A stretch of DNA of 64,000 nucleotides from Pezizomycotina sp. ARF18 (lineage: Eukaryota; Ascomycota): the NCBI GenBank assembly GCA_002224055.1, contig AZLU01000048.1:170252-234251 (forward strand), written 5' to 3'. How positions within the stretch are numbered: the stretch's first letter is position 1; every line of letters starts with the position of its first letter. The translations under genes were made by a program, and so were the position numbers. Below, one piece after another: positions 54,844 through 64,000 of this stretch. The notes below the pieces were generated by a model, which worked only from the letters and a program-made list of their open reading frames with translations, did not search any database and had not been told where the DNA came from.

Positions 54844-56421
54844 ATGCTATACCAAGGTGTACTCCTACTATCTTTGAGCAATCTGTTACCCATGTCGCAG
54901 CCTCGCCTTACATCTCAGACGCCAGTTCTCTCATCCAGCATCGCAGAACCATTATTGCGCGAGTACGGGAAATCAGATCACGATAAAGGCCATACTGGTG
55001 CGGGGCCTTCGCACACACCCTCCCATGGATCTTCGAGTACAGAAGGTCCGTCTGGAGCAAGTAGAGAAAAGCTAGCCGAGCTACGACTTCCAATCCAGGA
55101 CCCCTCGATAGGTATTTTACAGTCGACTTCAGCTTCAGCTCGGAACACAACAAGAAGAACTCTGCGAAAACTTTCAAGCTCCAGTTGGACACGGGTTCCG
55201 TTGCGTCTTGGATATATAGCGATATCACAGACAAATCCCAGGTAGCTCAAATTAATAATTTTCGGCGAATGGAGGGGATCGATACGCCTGTCACCTTGTA
55301 TGATTTGGCACCGAGGACATTACCACGAGCCGCGAGCCCGGAAGACTCGGACGCTCTATGTATGGAGGTGGAAAGGATAAATTCGGTTGATGTTTACGTG
55401 GCGAAGAATCTTGAGGTCTCCCACACAAGGCAGGACGCTAACGAAAGAAATGCCAAAGGTTGGGTGACAAAAATTGTTGGAGTTCACCGAAGCGATGGAG
55501 GGTATGCTAAAGTAAGTTCGGATTTCCATCTTTCCTAACTCCATGAAGAGAAAAAAAAAGAAAAAAAAAAGAAAGAGAAAACATAATACTAATCAGCACG
55601 AACTTGAAGTCGGCCTGCCGATGGCATACTAGGTCTAGCCTTATCAAAATCAAAGGTAAGAGACTCACGCCGCTAAGCTTTGCAATGATAGCAAGTTTTA
55701 CTAACTTATGTTGCAAACTAGACGCCGGTATCTACGGTAAACATCCTTGCCTTATTATCTGTCCGGGAATTTTCAGAGTACTGTCTTCACGTTGGATATA
55801 TACCAACCCGAATATGACGACCGTTATCATGCTTCAGAGCTAGTGCTAGGACGTTGTCTGTGCGAACAGTCTGGGTCGAAATTGAAGTGGCAAGACGTTC
55901 CAAAGGGCCACCCAGATAACTCCTTCTACACGTTTACCGGAGAAGATGGCGTCCCGGGCGCCCACTTTATCGATTCAGGGCTTTGTGGATATCACTCCCA
56001 AAGGGATCACCAAGATCGCGGAGTTTTACAGTCAAATCAAGGCGCAAAATTTGGGGACTCAGGCTGGGAATTTCCTTGCTCAGAGGTTAAGGGGGAAAAG
56101 GGGAAAGCGTCTGAAACCACTAACTTTGCGTATAAATGAGGAAGTGGTACAGATACCACCGGACCGGTTAGTATATGGGCAAGAATTCTCAGAGGAGGAC
56201 ACCTGCTATGGCGCATTAGTCCATTCAAGTTTCTCAGATACTAGTATCTGGGCGGGGGTCTATGGATGCCTTTCTACTTTACATATACCGTCTGCCATGA
56301 TCCCGAGAGGCGAAGGTTTGCGTGGTGCCCGAAAGTGAAACCAAGCAGTACCGGCGGTAAGGGAAGGGGTGGTGGAAGATTATTAAAGCACTTACAAAGG
56401 GTAGAGAGCATCCAATGGTAG
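54844..56421 (+). pseudogene. A1 (pepsin-like) aspartic protease, nearly full length, frameshifted
   Basis: ATG at 54844 with a hydrophobic start (MLYQGVLLLSLSNLL), possibly a signal peptide, then a Ser/Thr-rich pro-region. One frame over: YFTVDFSFSSEHNKK and FKLQLDTGSVASWIYSD (about 55110-55215), the first catalytic DTGS. Introns at 55512-55596 (GTAAGT...CTAATCAG) and 55654-55721 (GTAAGA...AACTAG). VFTLDIYQPEYD follows. The second catalytic region reads HFIDSG at about 55968-55985, and after one extra base FVDITPKGITKIAEFYSQIK; then EEVVQIPPDRLVYGQEFSEE, CYGALVHSSFSDTSIW; a last slip gives MPFYFTYTVCHDPERRRFAW and the stop at 56419-56421. Both catalytic Asp residues are present. Three slips plus stops in the 55597-55653 exon suggest a pseudogene. 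If functional it would be a secreted or vacuolar protease. Confidence 0.7.
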
Positions 56422-57921
56422 AAATATAATGCTTAATGTGCTATATTTATTTCCGTTCCTTTTTTGTCTCTTTCTTATCATTCCCTATCCTTCCTTCGGT
56501 CTTGATTCGCTTTGCTTTATGTTCAACCTTCAACCGTAGAATGAAAATTACATTTGTAGTTAAACCCCTGATCGCCTGAGACGGAAGATCGTGAATACTT
56601 ATACCCGATATATATTATCATACCGCGGTTAGACTGCGCGATCTATACACATTCATGGCTAGCATCTGAAGCATCTCCGCAAAGGCTCTTTTGGTTTATA
56701 GCCAAGAACGAATATAAAAACGGAAGCCTACTTGAACCCGCCTCTTCCATAGATTTTATATTGCATGTTACCTTGCAAGCGATTTTTGCCTCTGCGCATT
56801 GCAACGGAGCAACGATCTGCCGTGTAGCTGAACCGCAGATAATCGGCAGATAACCCACGACCGCGACCACATTGGAACTGCATTGCACATAGTCCGACAG
56901 GGTTCCTAATGTAATACAATACTCTACGTACAATTCATTGAATTTTAAACAGATACTCGTACTCGCCGATTCACATCCGCAAGGCGGGATACAGGTCTGT
57001 ATGAGTGCTTCCTATGAATTTTGACAGCAGACGACACAAAATATTCCGTTCTCTAATTGATGGATCGTGCTGTGTGAAAGTAACACAAACCTTGATATTG
57101 AACGTCGGAGATCCGATATACTCCTGTGATACAATCGGCGGTATCAGTATCTTCCGAGGATAGAGTTTAACGAAAATTTCTCGGATCTTGTGTCCGACGG
57201 GAAGCCCCAGATGGCCTTCCGATCGACAATTCCGACCTGTGTCTCCAACGATAGACTTAATAAGTTTCCGGAAATTTACTCTCGTATTATGATGAGGAAC
57301 ACTTACTCGACCCTACCCTACAAACTTTGGCACAAGCCCGAATTAAGATATAATTTACAAGTTCTGGATTAACTTTTAACAGCTCTAAAAGTGAATTTCA
57401 TTGGGTCGCAGAAGTAGCGAAATATTCCTATTCCAAGTTTCGGGAATAAGCGGGATTTTCGCGAGGATAAGCAATCGAAATCTAGGGAACACGTCCGTGA
57501 AGGAGGGATTCCGTCCGCAGATCCCAACACAAATTACCTCATATCTAGAGATACAGCCAAGCGATCACCAACCACCTCGACCAGTTCGTCAGCCTACAGT
57601 CTCTTTGTGCGATGTTACGATGGCAGCTGCATCAGCCACTCTTGGTGATATTCGAACAGGATATAGCTATGGTTCTCCGGGAAAGCACTTCCACTAGAGA
57701 GTGAAAATTTACCAGGCTGTGTAGTGTTTATGAGAAAAAGGATGTTGGCCTCTGCTGAGTATATTAAGTACCCAGCGAGCCCTTCCTCGAACGGTATCGA
57801 TGAAAGCACTTTCGCCTTCTTCCAAAATATATCTCATCGCACCGTACCGATATTAAAAATCAACGGTCACAAAAGTTCGCCAAGACCAAGCCTACAAACG
57901 GTTTGCACGATTACAAAAGAA
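56422..57921. other. intergenic
   Basis: No gene recognised; several 60-98-codon frames without motifs. Confidence 0.4.
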
Positions 57922-58287
57922 ATGAAAACCTTCCTAGTAATCCTCCTGTCCTCTGTAGCCCTCGTCCGGGCTACGCCACCCCCGATGGATATGGGTCTGG
58001 TCTGGAGTCAAACATTTTGCCTCAATACCGCAGACTCAACCAAGATCATGAACTCATGGCTTGAGCTATGGCGTGGCGATTTCGCGCAAATCAATAATGT
58101 CCTCGGCAGTAACTTCGCCTACTACGATCGCGAGCAAGATTTAACAAGAAGCACACCGAGTACGACTACATTGTCTGCATTCGAGGGCTTCATCAAAGGC
58201 GACGGAGAAACCGCACTTGAACTGGTCGGAACGATCGATCGAAGAAGAAGCATAAACATAAGCATAAGTGGATTGGTGCACTCATGA
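57922..58287 (+). CDS. small secreted protein, possibly SnoaL/NTF2-like fold
   Basis: The ATG at 57922 gives a typical signal peptide (MKTFLVILLSSVALVRA), then mature sequence SWLELWRGDFAQINNVLGSN, FAYYDREQDL and LSAFEGFIKG; 121 residues. The frame is open further upstream, but the hydrophobic start right after this ATG makes it the likely start. The pattern W.E.W.GD...I...L..NF.YY resembles secreted SnoaL-like (NTF2-fold) proteins of ascomycetes. The expected last strand appears one frame over (HKWIGALMRRSAGSITKI), so the stop at 58285-58287 may result from a frameshift. Function unknown. Confidence 0.5.
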   Translation: MKTFLVILLSSVALVRATPPPMDMGLVWSQTFCLNTADSTKIMNSWLELWRGDFAQINNVLGSNFAYYDREQDLTRSTPSTTTLSAFEGFIKGDGETALELVGTIDRRRSINISISGLVHS

Positions 58288-60269
58288 GGCGGTCGGCTGG
58301 AAGTATTACAAAAATACAAACGGGTAGATTTTAAGTCCGATGTTCGTATCTGTCTTAGTTATAACCCATACTAATTACAATTCGTTTTATCTGTGAACAG
58401 GAAGAAAATAATACCGAACAGGGAACAGACATCTTGAAGGTGGACCTAAGACGAAGAAGATAATTGAAGCTGAATCATATAAGTCGCTGGACGACTACTA
58501 TAATCTGTGATGCTACGAATAAGTGCTCGTAGTAACGACCTATCGATTGCTTGAGTGGATGTCAGCAGCTTCTATAAGTTCCTGCCACATTTTACGTTCA
58601 ATATAACATATCCATATCCTCGAAGGATGGTTCCCGTGAAAGCGAAGAGGATTGAAAAAGCCGAATGTTGTGCCATGACGACTTTAGTTCTTCCAGGATT
58701 AGATTTTGCTCAGTAGTTCCTAAGAAACATTAGCAGTTGGTCATCATAGCGTAGGGTTGAGAGTACACTGATGCTTCTTAACATACGGGTAGGTATAGTC
58801 AGAAAGATTATTAGCCATTCTAGGCTTACGGGTGAATCCCAGGCTTGTCAATTACTTGGCCTGAAAGTTTCCATTATCGCCTCGATGACATTTGAAATTG
58901 CCACTGCTTCGTCGTCCTTTCTGGCATGTATCTGTATGGGACTCCGTCGAGGGTAGTAACACGGACCGAGCCGCTGGCGAAACCAAACTCTCTTTGTCTG
59001 CCGTGAAATCGTAGACTAGGACGCGGCGCTTCAGCCTGACGCGCGCATCTGCACTACATTTTCAGGTCGCTTTTCTTATATTGCGGCATCTTATTCTCTG
59101 CATGACCAGATTCGGACTGTACATCGAGTCGGAGTACAGGCGATGATCGTCACGTGTTTTTATCACGGAAAACTTCGGTGCCAAAGAGGGGACGCATCCA
59201 CGATAGTATTAATCGCGTGCATACGAGCGGACTTGTAAATCCAAGTCACGATATGAAACCCATTCGAGGAATTTGCGATAACTTCATCGGGGATATTTCC
59301 ATACTGCGCTGTGGTTTCAATTTATTGATGTTCGAATGGGTGTGTAAATTCAGAGAAAATTTAAGTTGCGGATTTTCTAATAGAAATTATCAAATGACAG
59401 TAAGGGAACTCGGCCAATGCAAAGGAATGCACTTAAGCTCGCTACCGAGTCCGTTCACTACTATGAAGGTGCGCAACCCCATCATACACATTACGAATAA
59501 CTATATCGTGCATATCATCTCGTAGTCCTTCGGGAACATATTCCTATCCTCGTTATTTGTATCGCGTCGCTAACAGCTCCCGACCGGACTGGTTTGTCTC
59601 CTCCCCTACGAGGATGTAGCTGAGAGAGTACCGTGTTCTTAGGCGATGCATGACCCCGCAAACCGCCGGCGAAAACGCGTTCTCTTTTGCGGTGTCGAAT
59701 TGCGAAGGTCGACATCGTAAGCTCCCTTCGGCTTTTGCTCAATACCGTGCGAAAACAGATTTGCCTCCGTTGCATAATCGGACGGAATGTACTCTTTTGA
59801 AGATAGGTGAGGTCTGACTTCTTTCATAAGGGAGATCTTGGGAATGGGCTCGTCCCTGAAAGGCTTCGATCTAGCTCGACCGATATCCGGAAGTGTAAAT
59901 TAATTTGTAGAAACGACTGCAGACAAGGGCAGACGCCTCAATTGCCAGTACGAAATTACCGGATCCGAAATATCTGGAGTAGTTGTCATCCGTTAGGCTG
60001 TCCATTTTGATGTTCGTATAGGATTGAGATCGTGATGATTCCTTTCTTGAAGACCGCCCAACGATCTGCCTTAAAAAACCAAGAGGGACGCGTGCGTCGG
60101 TTGACTTTAAGCCTCAACGCGTCGTGATTCCGAGAAATACCAAAGCCAGATAAATCTGAAGAAGGGGGCCTGGAGAAGGAGAGAAGCACAACCACTGAAT
60201 CTCCCAAAGCTGGAAAATCTCGACACCTCGAACTCGCTGTAAATCCTCGCCAGACCCAGAAGCACCATG
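58288..60269. other. intergenic
   Basis: Nothing firm. A 123-codon + frame (59154-59525) has no known motif. Confidence 0.35.
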
Positions 60270-60600
60270 TGCGGAAGCTCCATGTTTGGGATCGGAAAGC
60301 TGCTCGTATGGGCTGCGAACTCTATTAAACTGCCTCGAAATCCTCGGGATTCTTTGCTTTCTGATATGCTGCCCCTGTTTATATTGTGGACAGAAAAGGT
60401 GCGGGACAGTGTCTGCTAGAAGATCGACATCGCAACAAGTTCTCCTCCCATCCAACGGCAAGAGATAACGCCACGTTACGCTAGGGTGGTCTCTCTCGCA
60501 GAAGCAAACCTCCCGCGAATGCCACTTCCAGTAATACCAATACCGGAACCCCTTTCCTCTATTCTCCCTTCCCATGGAGCTTCTTGGCATTGGGAAATAC
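60270..60600 (+). other. possible alpha/beta-hydrolase (SesB-like) fragment
   Basis: A + frame reads MCGSSMFGIGKLLVWAANSI, KLPRNPRDSLLSDML and, one frame over, VSLAEANLPRMPLPVIPIPE. The order loosely recalls the part after the GTPHRG motif of SesB-like domains, but no catalytic motif is visible. A competing minus frame of 158 codons covers the same DNA. Confidence 0.15.
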
Positions 60601-60837
60601 GTGCAGGATCAACAGACCGGCGTCGTTCCGGGCGACAGCCATCGCGTTCGCGACCTCATAACCCAGACCAGCCATTCGCTCACGGGACGATCACACACGA
60701 ATGCTATGCCAGGCGATACTTGTTGCCGCAAACTTCAATAGATCATAGGGCATTACCAGACGATACTGCCAGGTCAGTGCCGATCGGCGAGGATGGACTT
60801 ACGCGTGCAGCTTTACGACTTTAACAACAGGCTCATG

Positions 60838-61008
60838 CGCGATTTGACATTCAAAGGTGGCAAGAAATGGGCAGTATGTAAGGGTTGCTGCAAGATAATT
60901 AAGGATAGTGATGGCCTGCAGTCGTTTATACATCTAGAAATGATGGCGGGAGTGGAGTTGGGTCCTGTCTGCCTGCGTGCGGGAATGAGAGAACTGGAGG
61001 TTGAATAA
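60838..61008 (+). other. small coding-like frame, unrecognised
   Basis: DLTFKGGKKWAVCKGCCKII, then DGLQSFIHLEMMAGVELGP to a stop at 61008. It has a CxxCC cluster. No ATG in good context; it may be the end of a decayed gene. Confidence 0.2.
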
Positions 61009-61357
61009 GGGCTCTATTGACCTTGCAGGAATGACATGCGCTTAACGATGAAGTTTAGCTTTATAACCAGTGCAGCACTGTAGTACGGAGTACGCAGATG
61101 GCCCTTCAATGCCCTGCGCTCAGGTCTCGTAGCCCAAATAAAACGGACACTCGGTTCTATAGTTACCACAACTGTATTTGAAACACACACACCCTTCCCT
61201 TCCGGCGATCCTGGGAACCAAAAAAAAAAAACATAGCTTAGATATATAGTATACATGCAGCGAACATGTAAGCTTCAGGCAAGGCCTGTGTTACCTCGGG
61301 TACCCCGGATTCCTCCTCCTCAAAAACGGAAAAGAAGTTATGCCAAAAACTAATCTA

Positions 61358-62890
61358 TTACGACTGCTTAACATCAACCTTCTTTTTCGACGATAGTTTA
61401 GCGCGTTCCACATCGCAGTCATGGGCCCAGTACTCCAAATCGCGGCCATTGAGCGCACGCTTCTGAAGGAACAGCCTCACCACCTTTGCCTGTCCAAGGT
61501 TTTCAGCAATCTTTAGGGCGGTTCCATCCATACATTGATAGTTATATCGGCGCCATGGTACAATAAGGTCTTAAACATCTCTATACTAGTATCCCACAAT
61601 TTCGCTGCAACCGTTAGGGCTGTGCCTTCCTCGCATTTATATTGGAGATCAATAGTTAGCCTGAGGTCTATAAGAATTTTACCTGCCTGTACTTCCGGCT
61701 TCGTTGCGATTATCAGTGCGCATGGCGTCGTCGTCTACATTAATACCCTTGTTCAAGAACTGTTTGAGAATCATAATTCATCACCGTCTGCAGAAAGAGT
61801 AAATGGAGTTTCGTTATCGCGGCTAGGAAATGTCCTGGAGCCCATGTGTGAAAGTAGGAGCCTTATATTATCCCGGCGCGCCTTCACTGCAGCAGCTCCC
61901 AATGCATACCATTTGTTGTGGTCGCGCGCTACATCCTTGCTCAGAATGATCTCTAGAGATCACCTTTGCCCGCTTGCAGCGGCTACGAGTGGATGTTATC
62001 TTCTGTCTATCTTTCGCAATGACAGCTACACCCATTCGATTAGGAACTTTAATCTCAGTATCGTTCACTCAACATTATCGTCTGAGCAAGTACGGTGCCA
62101 TAGAACCCTTGATACTCCATATTGGCACCGTGATCCAACGAATCTTGGTTAAGGATAAATTGCCGCCTAGCTGCAATGTGAAGCATTGGCCTCCTTCCCG
62201 ATTATATGTATCGATGTCTGAAAGTTCAGGGAAACACCGCACACGCAAAAACTCCTCCGACCGCAGAATGCCGCTGCAGATGTTGGCTTAACTGCGGATG
62301 AGGGCGGCCAGGATGAACAGGTCCTTTGCTCACGCTCCTAATCCCAAACCCGTTGAACCACATACTTGACCACTTCTGTTTCCAAGGAGTTTCTCAACAG
62401 AGTGCGCGCCTCCACATCCTAGTAGCTCCACTCTTCAATTTTAAGTACCCTTGCTAGTATTCATCGAAGTTCGTATGCTGAAGCGCTAACCTGCCTTTCC
62501 CAGGGCGCAGCCAGCTTTTAAGAAACTCCGAGTCGCGGGCTGACAAATGGATAAATCGCAATACGCCCTGCTGTTGATCGACCACAACTCAATGACAAGC
62601 AGCTAAGATATCCTCGATGCGAATTATCTGTTTAACGTCGCTCCGGTAAATGGCAACCACGGATTTCTCGACTCTGAGCGGCTCCAGCGCTCCCATTACC
62701 CATCGAATAGCCGCGATAGCTATTCTCGAGTAGTGTTTCTTCCTGCAACACGGAGTCGTAGATGATATCGAAAGTCTCGTCAAATCCCTCTGGGTAGCGA
62801 ATGTAAGGCTTCCTAATGAAGCTTTCACATTTCAAGGTACAGAAATGCGTTAGCTATAGCTCTGCAAAAGGAACTGATATTACCGGATAA
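61358..62890 (-). pseudogene. NLR tail: end of NACHT plus ankyrin repeats, 5'-truncated
   Basis: On the complement: FCTLKCESFIRKPYIRYPEG, FDETFDIIYDSVLQEETLL, then (one frame over) AIAAIRWVMGALEPLRVEKS, VVAIYRSDVKQIIRIEDILA, HELVVVDQQQGVLRFIHLSA. This is the helical segment that follows NACHT in fungal NACHT-ankyrin proteins. Ankyrin units follow: DHGANMEYQGFYGTVLAQTI, WYALGAAAVKARRDNIRLLL, CEEGTALTVAAKLWDTSIEM, FKTLLYHGADI, GTALKIAENLGQAKVVRLFL. Stop at 61358. At least five frame changes. No P-loop was found between 62.9 kb and the right edge, so the gene is truncated or its head lies beyond a long interruption. Confidence 0.7.
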
Positions 62891-63590
62891 TCCATTATCT
62901 TAACATTGCGTTGGAATTTAAATTATAATTATGATTAAGGTATTTCCTTTACAGGGATAATAGTCCAAATTCCGGGGGTAGGGGGGAATAGGAGCTTACA
63001 TTCCCTCTGAATTTTTCGTAAGGCTATATCAGGATTTCCGTCCTCAGATTCACGCTAACTATCCACCCAGGAGTTTTCCGTCACCTGAATAGATCTCTAA
63101 CTCTACTGTACAAAATTTGATGTCAGTCCCTGTTCCGCCTGTACTGATGGCACAACATACCCTTGCGTTGATAATTGGGCCATTTATTTGAACGTTCCGG
63201 TGCCACTTAAGCGATATTCTAATCTCCACTGAAAGGCTCCCAGGCCAGCAGCAAACGTGGAGGGCAAAGTAATGGCAGATTCGGAATTCTCCGAGCCATC
63301 CCGGATACAAGATAAGGAACTTTGGACAACCTCGCCATCTCTACTGAATTTTGATGACTGCTGGGCAATATATTGATAGACAAGACATATTCGCTATTAA
63401 ACTTGATTGATTTGTAAAGGAAGCATACTGGGAGCAAGAGAATAAATATCAGGCTAGGAACTACTTGGGGCAAGAAGGCTTGCCTCAGTCCAGCTTTCTC
63501 AACCCCCGCGGCCACGGTACGGTTATTGATTTGTACCTAGCTTACCGGAAGCGCCCTCAGCCTGGGCCGAATGTGGTGTAGAGCACCGTG
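62891..63590. other. intergenic
   Basis: Minus frames of 83-98 codons without recognised motifs; no NACHT P-loop visible. Confidence 0.35.
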
Positions 63591-63597
63591 TATATAA
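63591..63597 (+). promoter_or_regulatory. TATA box candidate
   Basis: TATATAA in GC-richer surroundings, 28 bp before the ATG at 63625. Confidence 0.35.
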
Positions 63598-63624
63598 GGG
63601 ACCTTGTTCCCCCTATCTATCTCC

Positions 63625-63792
63625 ATGGACATCTCATATACATCATCTACACATCGAACTCAATCTTCCCAGTGTTCGACATGTGGGGTCGGTGAAACTA
63701 ATAAGAATCAAACACATCGGAATACTCCAAGGCCATGGCCGCATTTTACGTCCAATTTGCCTGTAATTCCAGCCTTATGGAAGGGCGTTTAG
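63625..63792 (+). CDS. possible 55-residue protein
   Basis: The ATG lies in good context (CTCCATGG). The frame gives MDISYTSSTHRTQSSQCSTC, Ser/Thr-rich with a CSTCG, and stops at 63792. The TATA box is so close that the leader would be nearly absent. It may be the first exon of a longer gene or chance. Confidence 0.25.
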   Translation: MDISYTSSTHRTQSSQCSTCGVGETNKNQTHRNTPRPWPHFTSNLPVIPALWKGV

Positions 63793-64000
63793 TGATAATC
63801 CTGGGTTATAAGTCCTTATACTTAACTCAATGTCGGCTCTAAAGGCGTTGGATAACCGTATACAAGTCACTACAATGCAAATACGGTGGACGGTCTCATA
63901 TTGACTAAGAGAAATGACTTTACGCGTTAAGCATACTTGAAGGGTGACTATGCTCCATAGAGCTGGAAACAAGTGCCTGCTTTTACAGTCAGTTAACATA
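63793..64000. other. right edge, unassigned
   Basis: Nothing recognised. Confidence 0.3.

Noticed and set aside
55185-55260. DTGS motif as a retroviral-type protease of a transposon
   Set aside because: Length, second DSG motif, CYGAL and the C-terminal pattern fit a cellular two-lobed A1 enzyme; no reverse transcriptase follows.
57724-57921. N-terminal extension of the secreted protein to a start at 57724
   Set aside because: The extension carries no domain and would bury the signal peptide starting at 57922.
60114-60590. 158-codon minus-strand frame
   Set aside because: Low-complexity, Arg/Cys/Trp-rich translation with no motif; likely chance in GC-balanced DNA.
1-64000. CRISPR arrays, bacterial operons, ribosome-binding sites
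   Set aside because: No regularly spaced repeats and no prokaryotic gene organisation; introns and families are fungal.

Overview
The window looks like an accessory, gene-poor stretch of a filamentous ascomycete (Pezizomycotina) genome. The evidence is: short spliceosomal introns (about 47-95 nt, GTRNGT...CTRAC...YAG); families typical of such fungi (HeLo-like/SesB-like NACHT proteins, fungal rhodopsin-domain SAT4-like membrane proteins, small F-box paralogs); and a retrotransposon rewritten by CpA-to-TpA mutation, the signature of repeat-induced point mutation (RIP). The species cannot be named from sequence alone. No tRNA or rRNA gene was recognised.

Layout. 0-1.2 kb (-): head of a HeLo-like/NACHT NLR running off the left edge. 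1.8-6.9 kb: three F-box paralogs (+) around an apparently intact four-exon MYND-finger gene (-). 8.4-9.4 kb (-): conserved fungal gene with a DIDLLV motif, broken. 9.4-13.3 kb: mostly non-coding, with homopolymers and a degenerate direct repeat. 13.3-14.9 kb (+): three-exon member of an unrecognised family whose scrambled copies fill 38.3-41.3 kb. 16.0-20.3 kb (+): broken SesB-like lipase / NACHT / WD40 NLR. 20.3-31 kb: small genes, including two members of a second unrecognised family (23.2 and 28.5 kb) and SAT4-like copy 1 (25.7 kb). 32.1-35.3 kb: SAT4-like copies 2 (+) and 3 (-), the latter interrupted by a solo LTR. 38.3-43.2 kb: array of degenerate gene modules. 44.5-47.0 kb: two more F-box paralogs. 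47.6-52.4 kb: full-length RIP-mutated Ty1/copia element with 5-bp target duplications. 52.7-56.4 kb: two A1 aspartic-protease copies. 57.9 kb: small secreted protein. 61.4-62.9 kb (-): NACHT tail plus ankyrin repeats.

Overall this is a birth-and-death region: intracellular immune/allorecognition-type receptors (three NLR remnants of different architecture), an expanded F-box family and membrane-receptor-like proteins, nearly all carrying single-base frameshifts or TAG/TGA stops. Either most are pseudogenes, or the assembly carries many indel errors; raw reads or transcripts would separate the two. The best candidates for undescribed biology are the F-box family with its conserved C-terminal module and the two unrecognised multi-copy families. 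No function is claimed for them.
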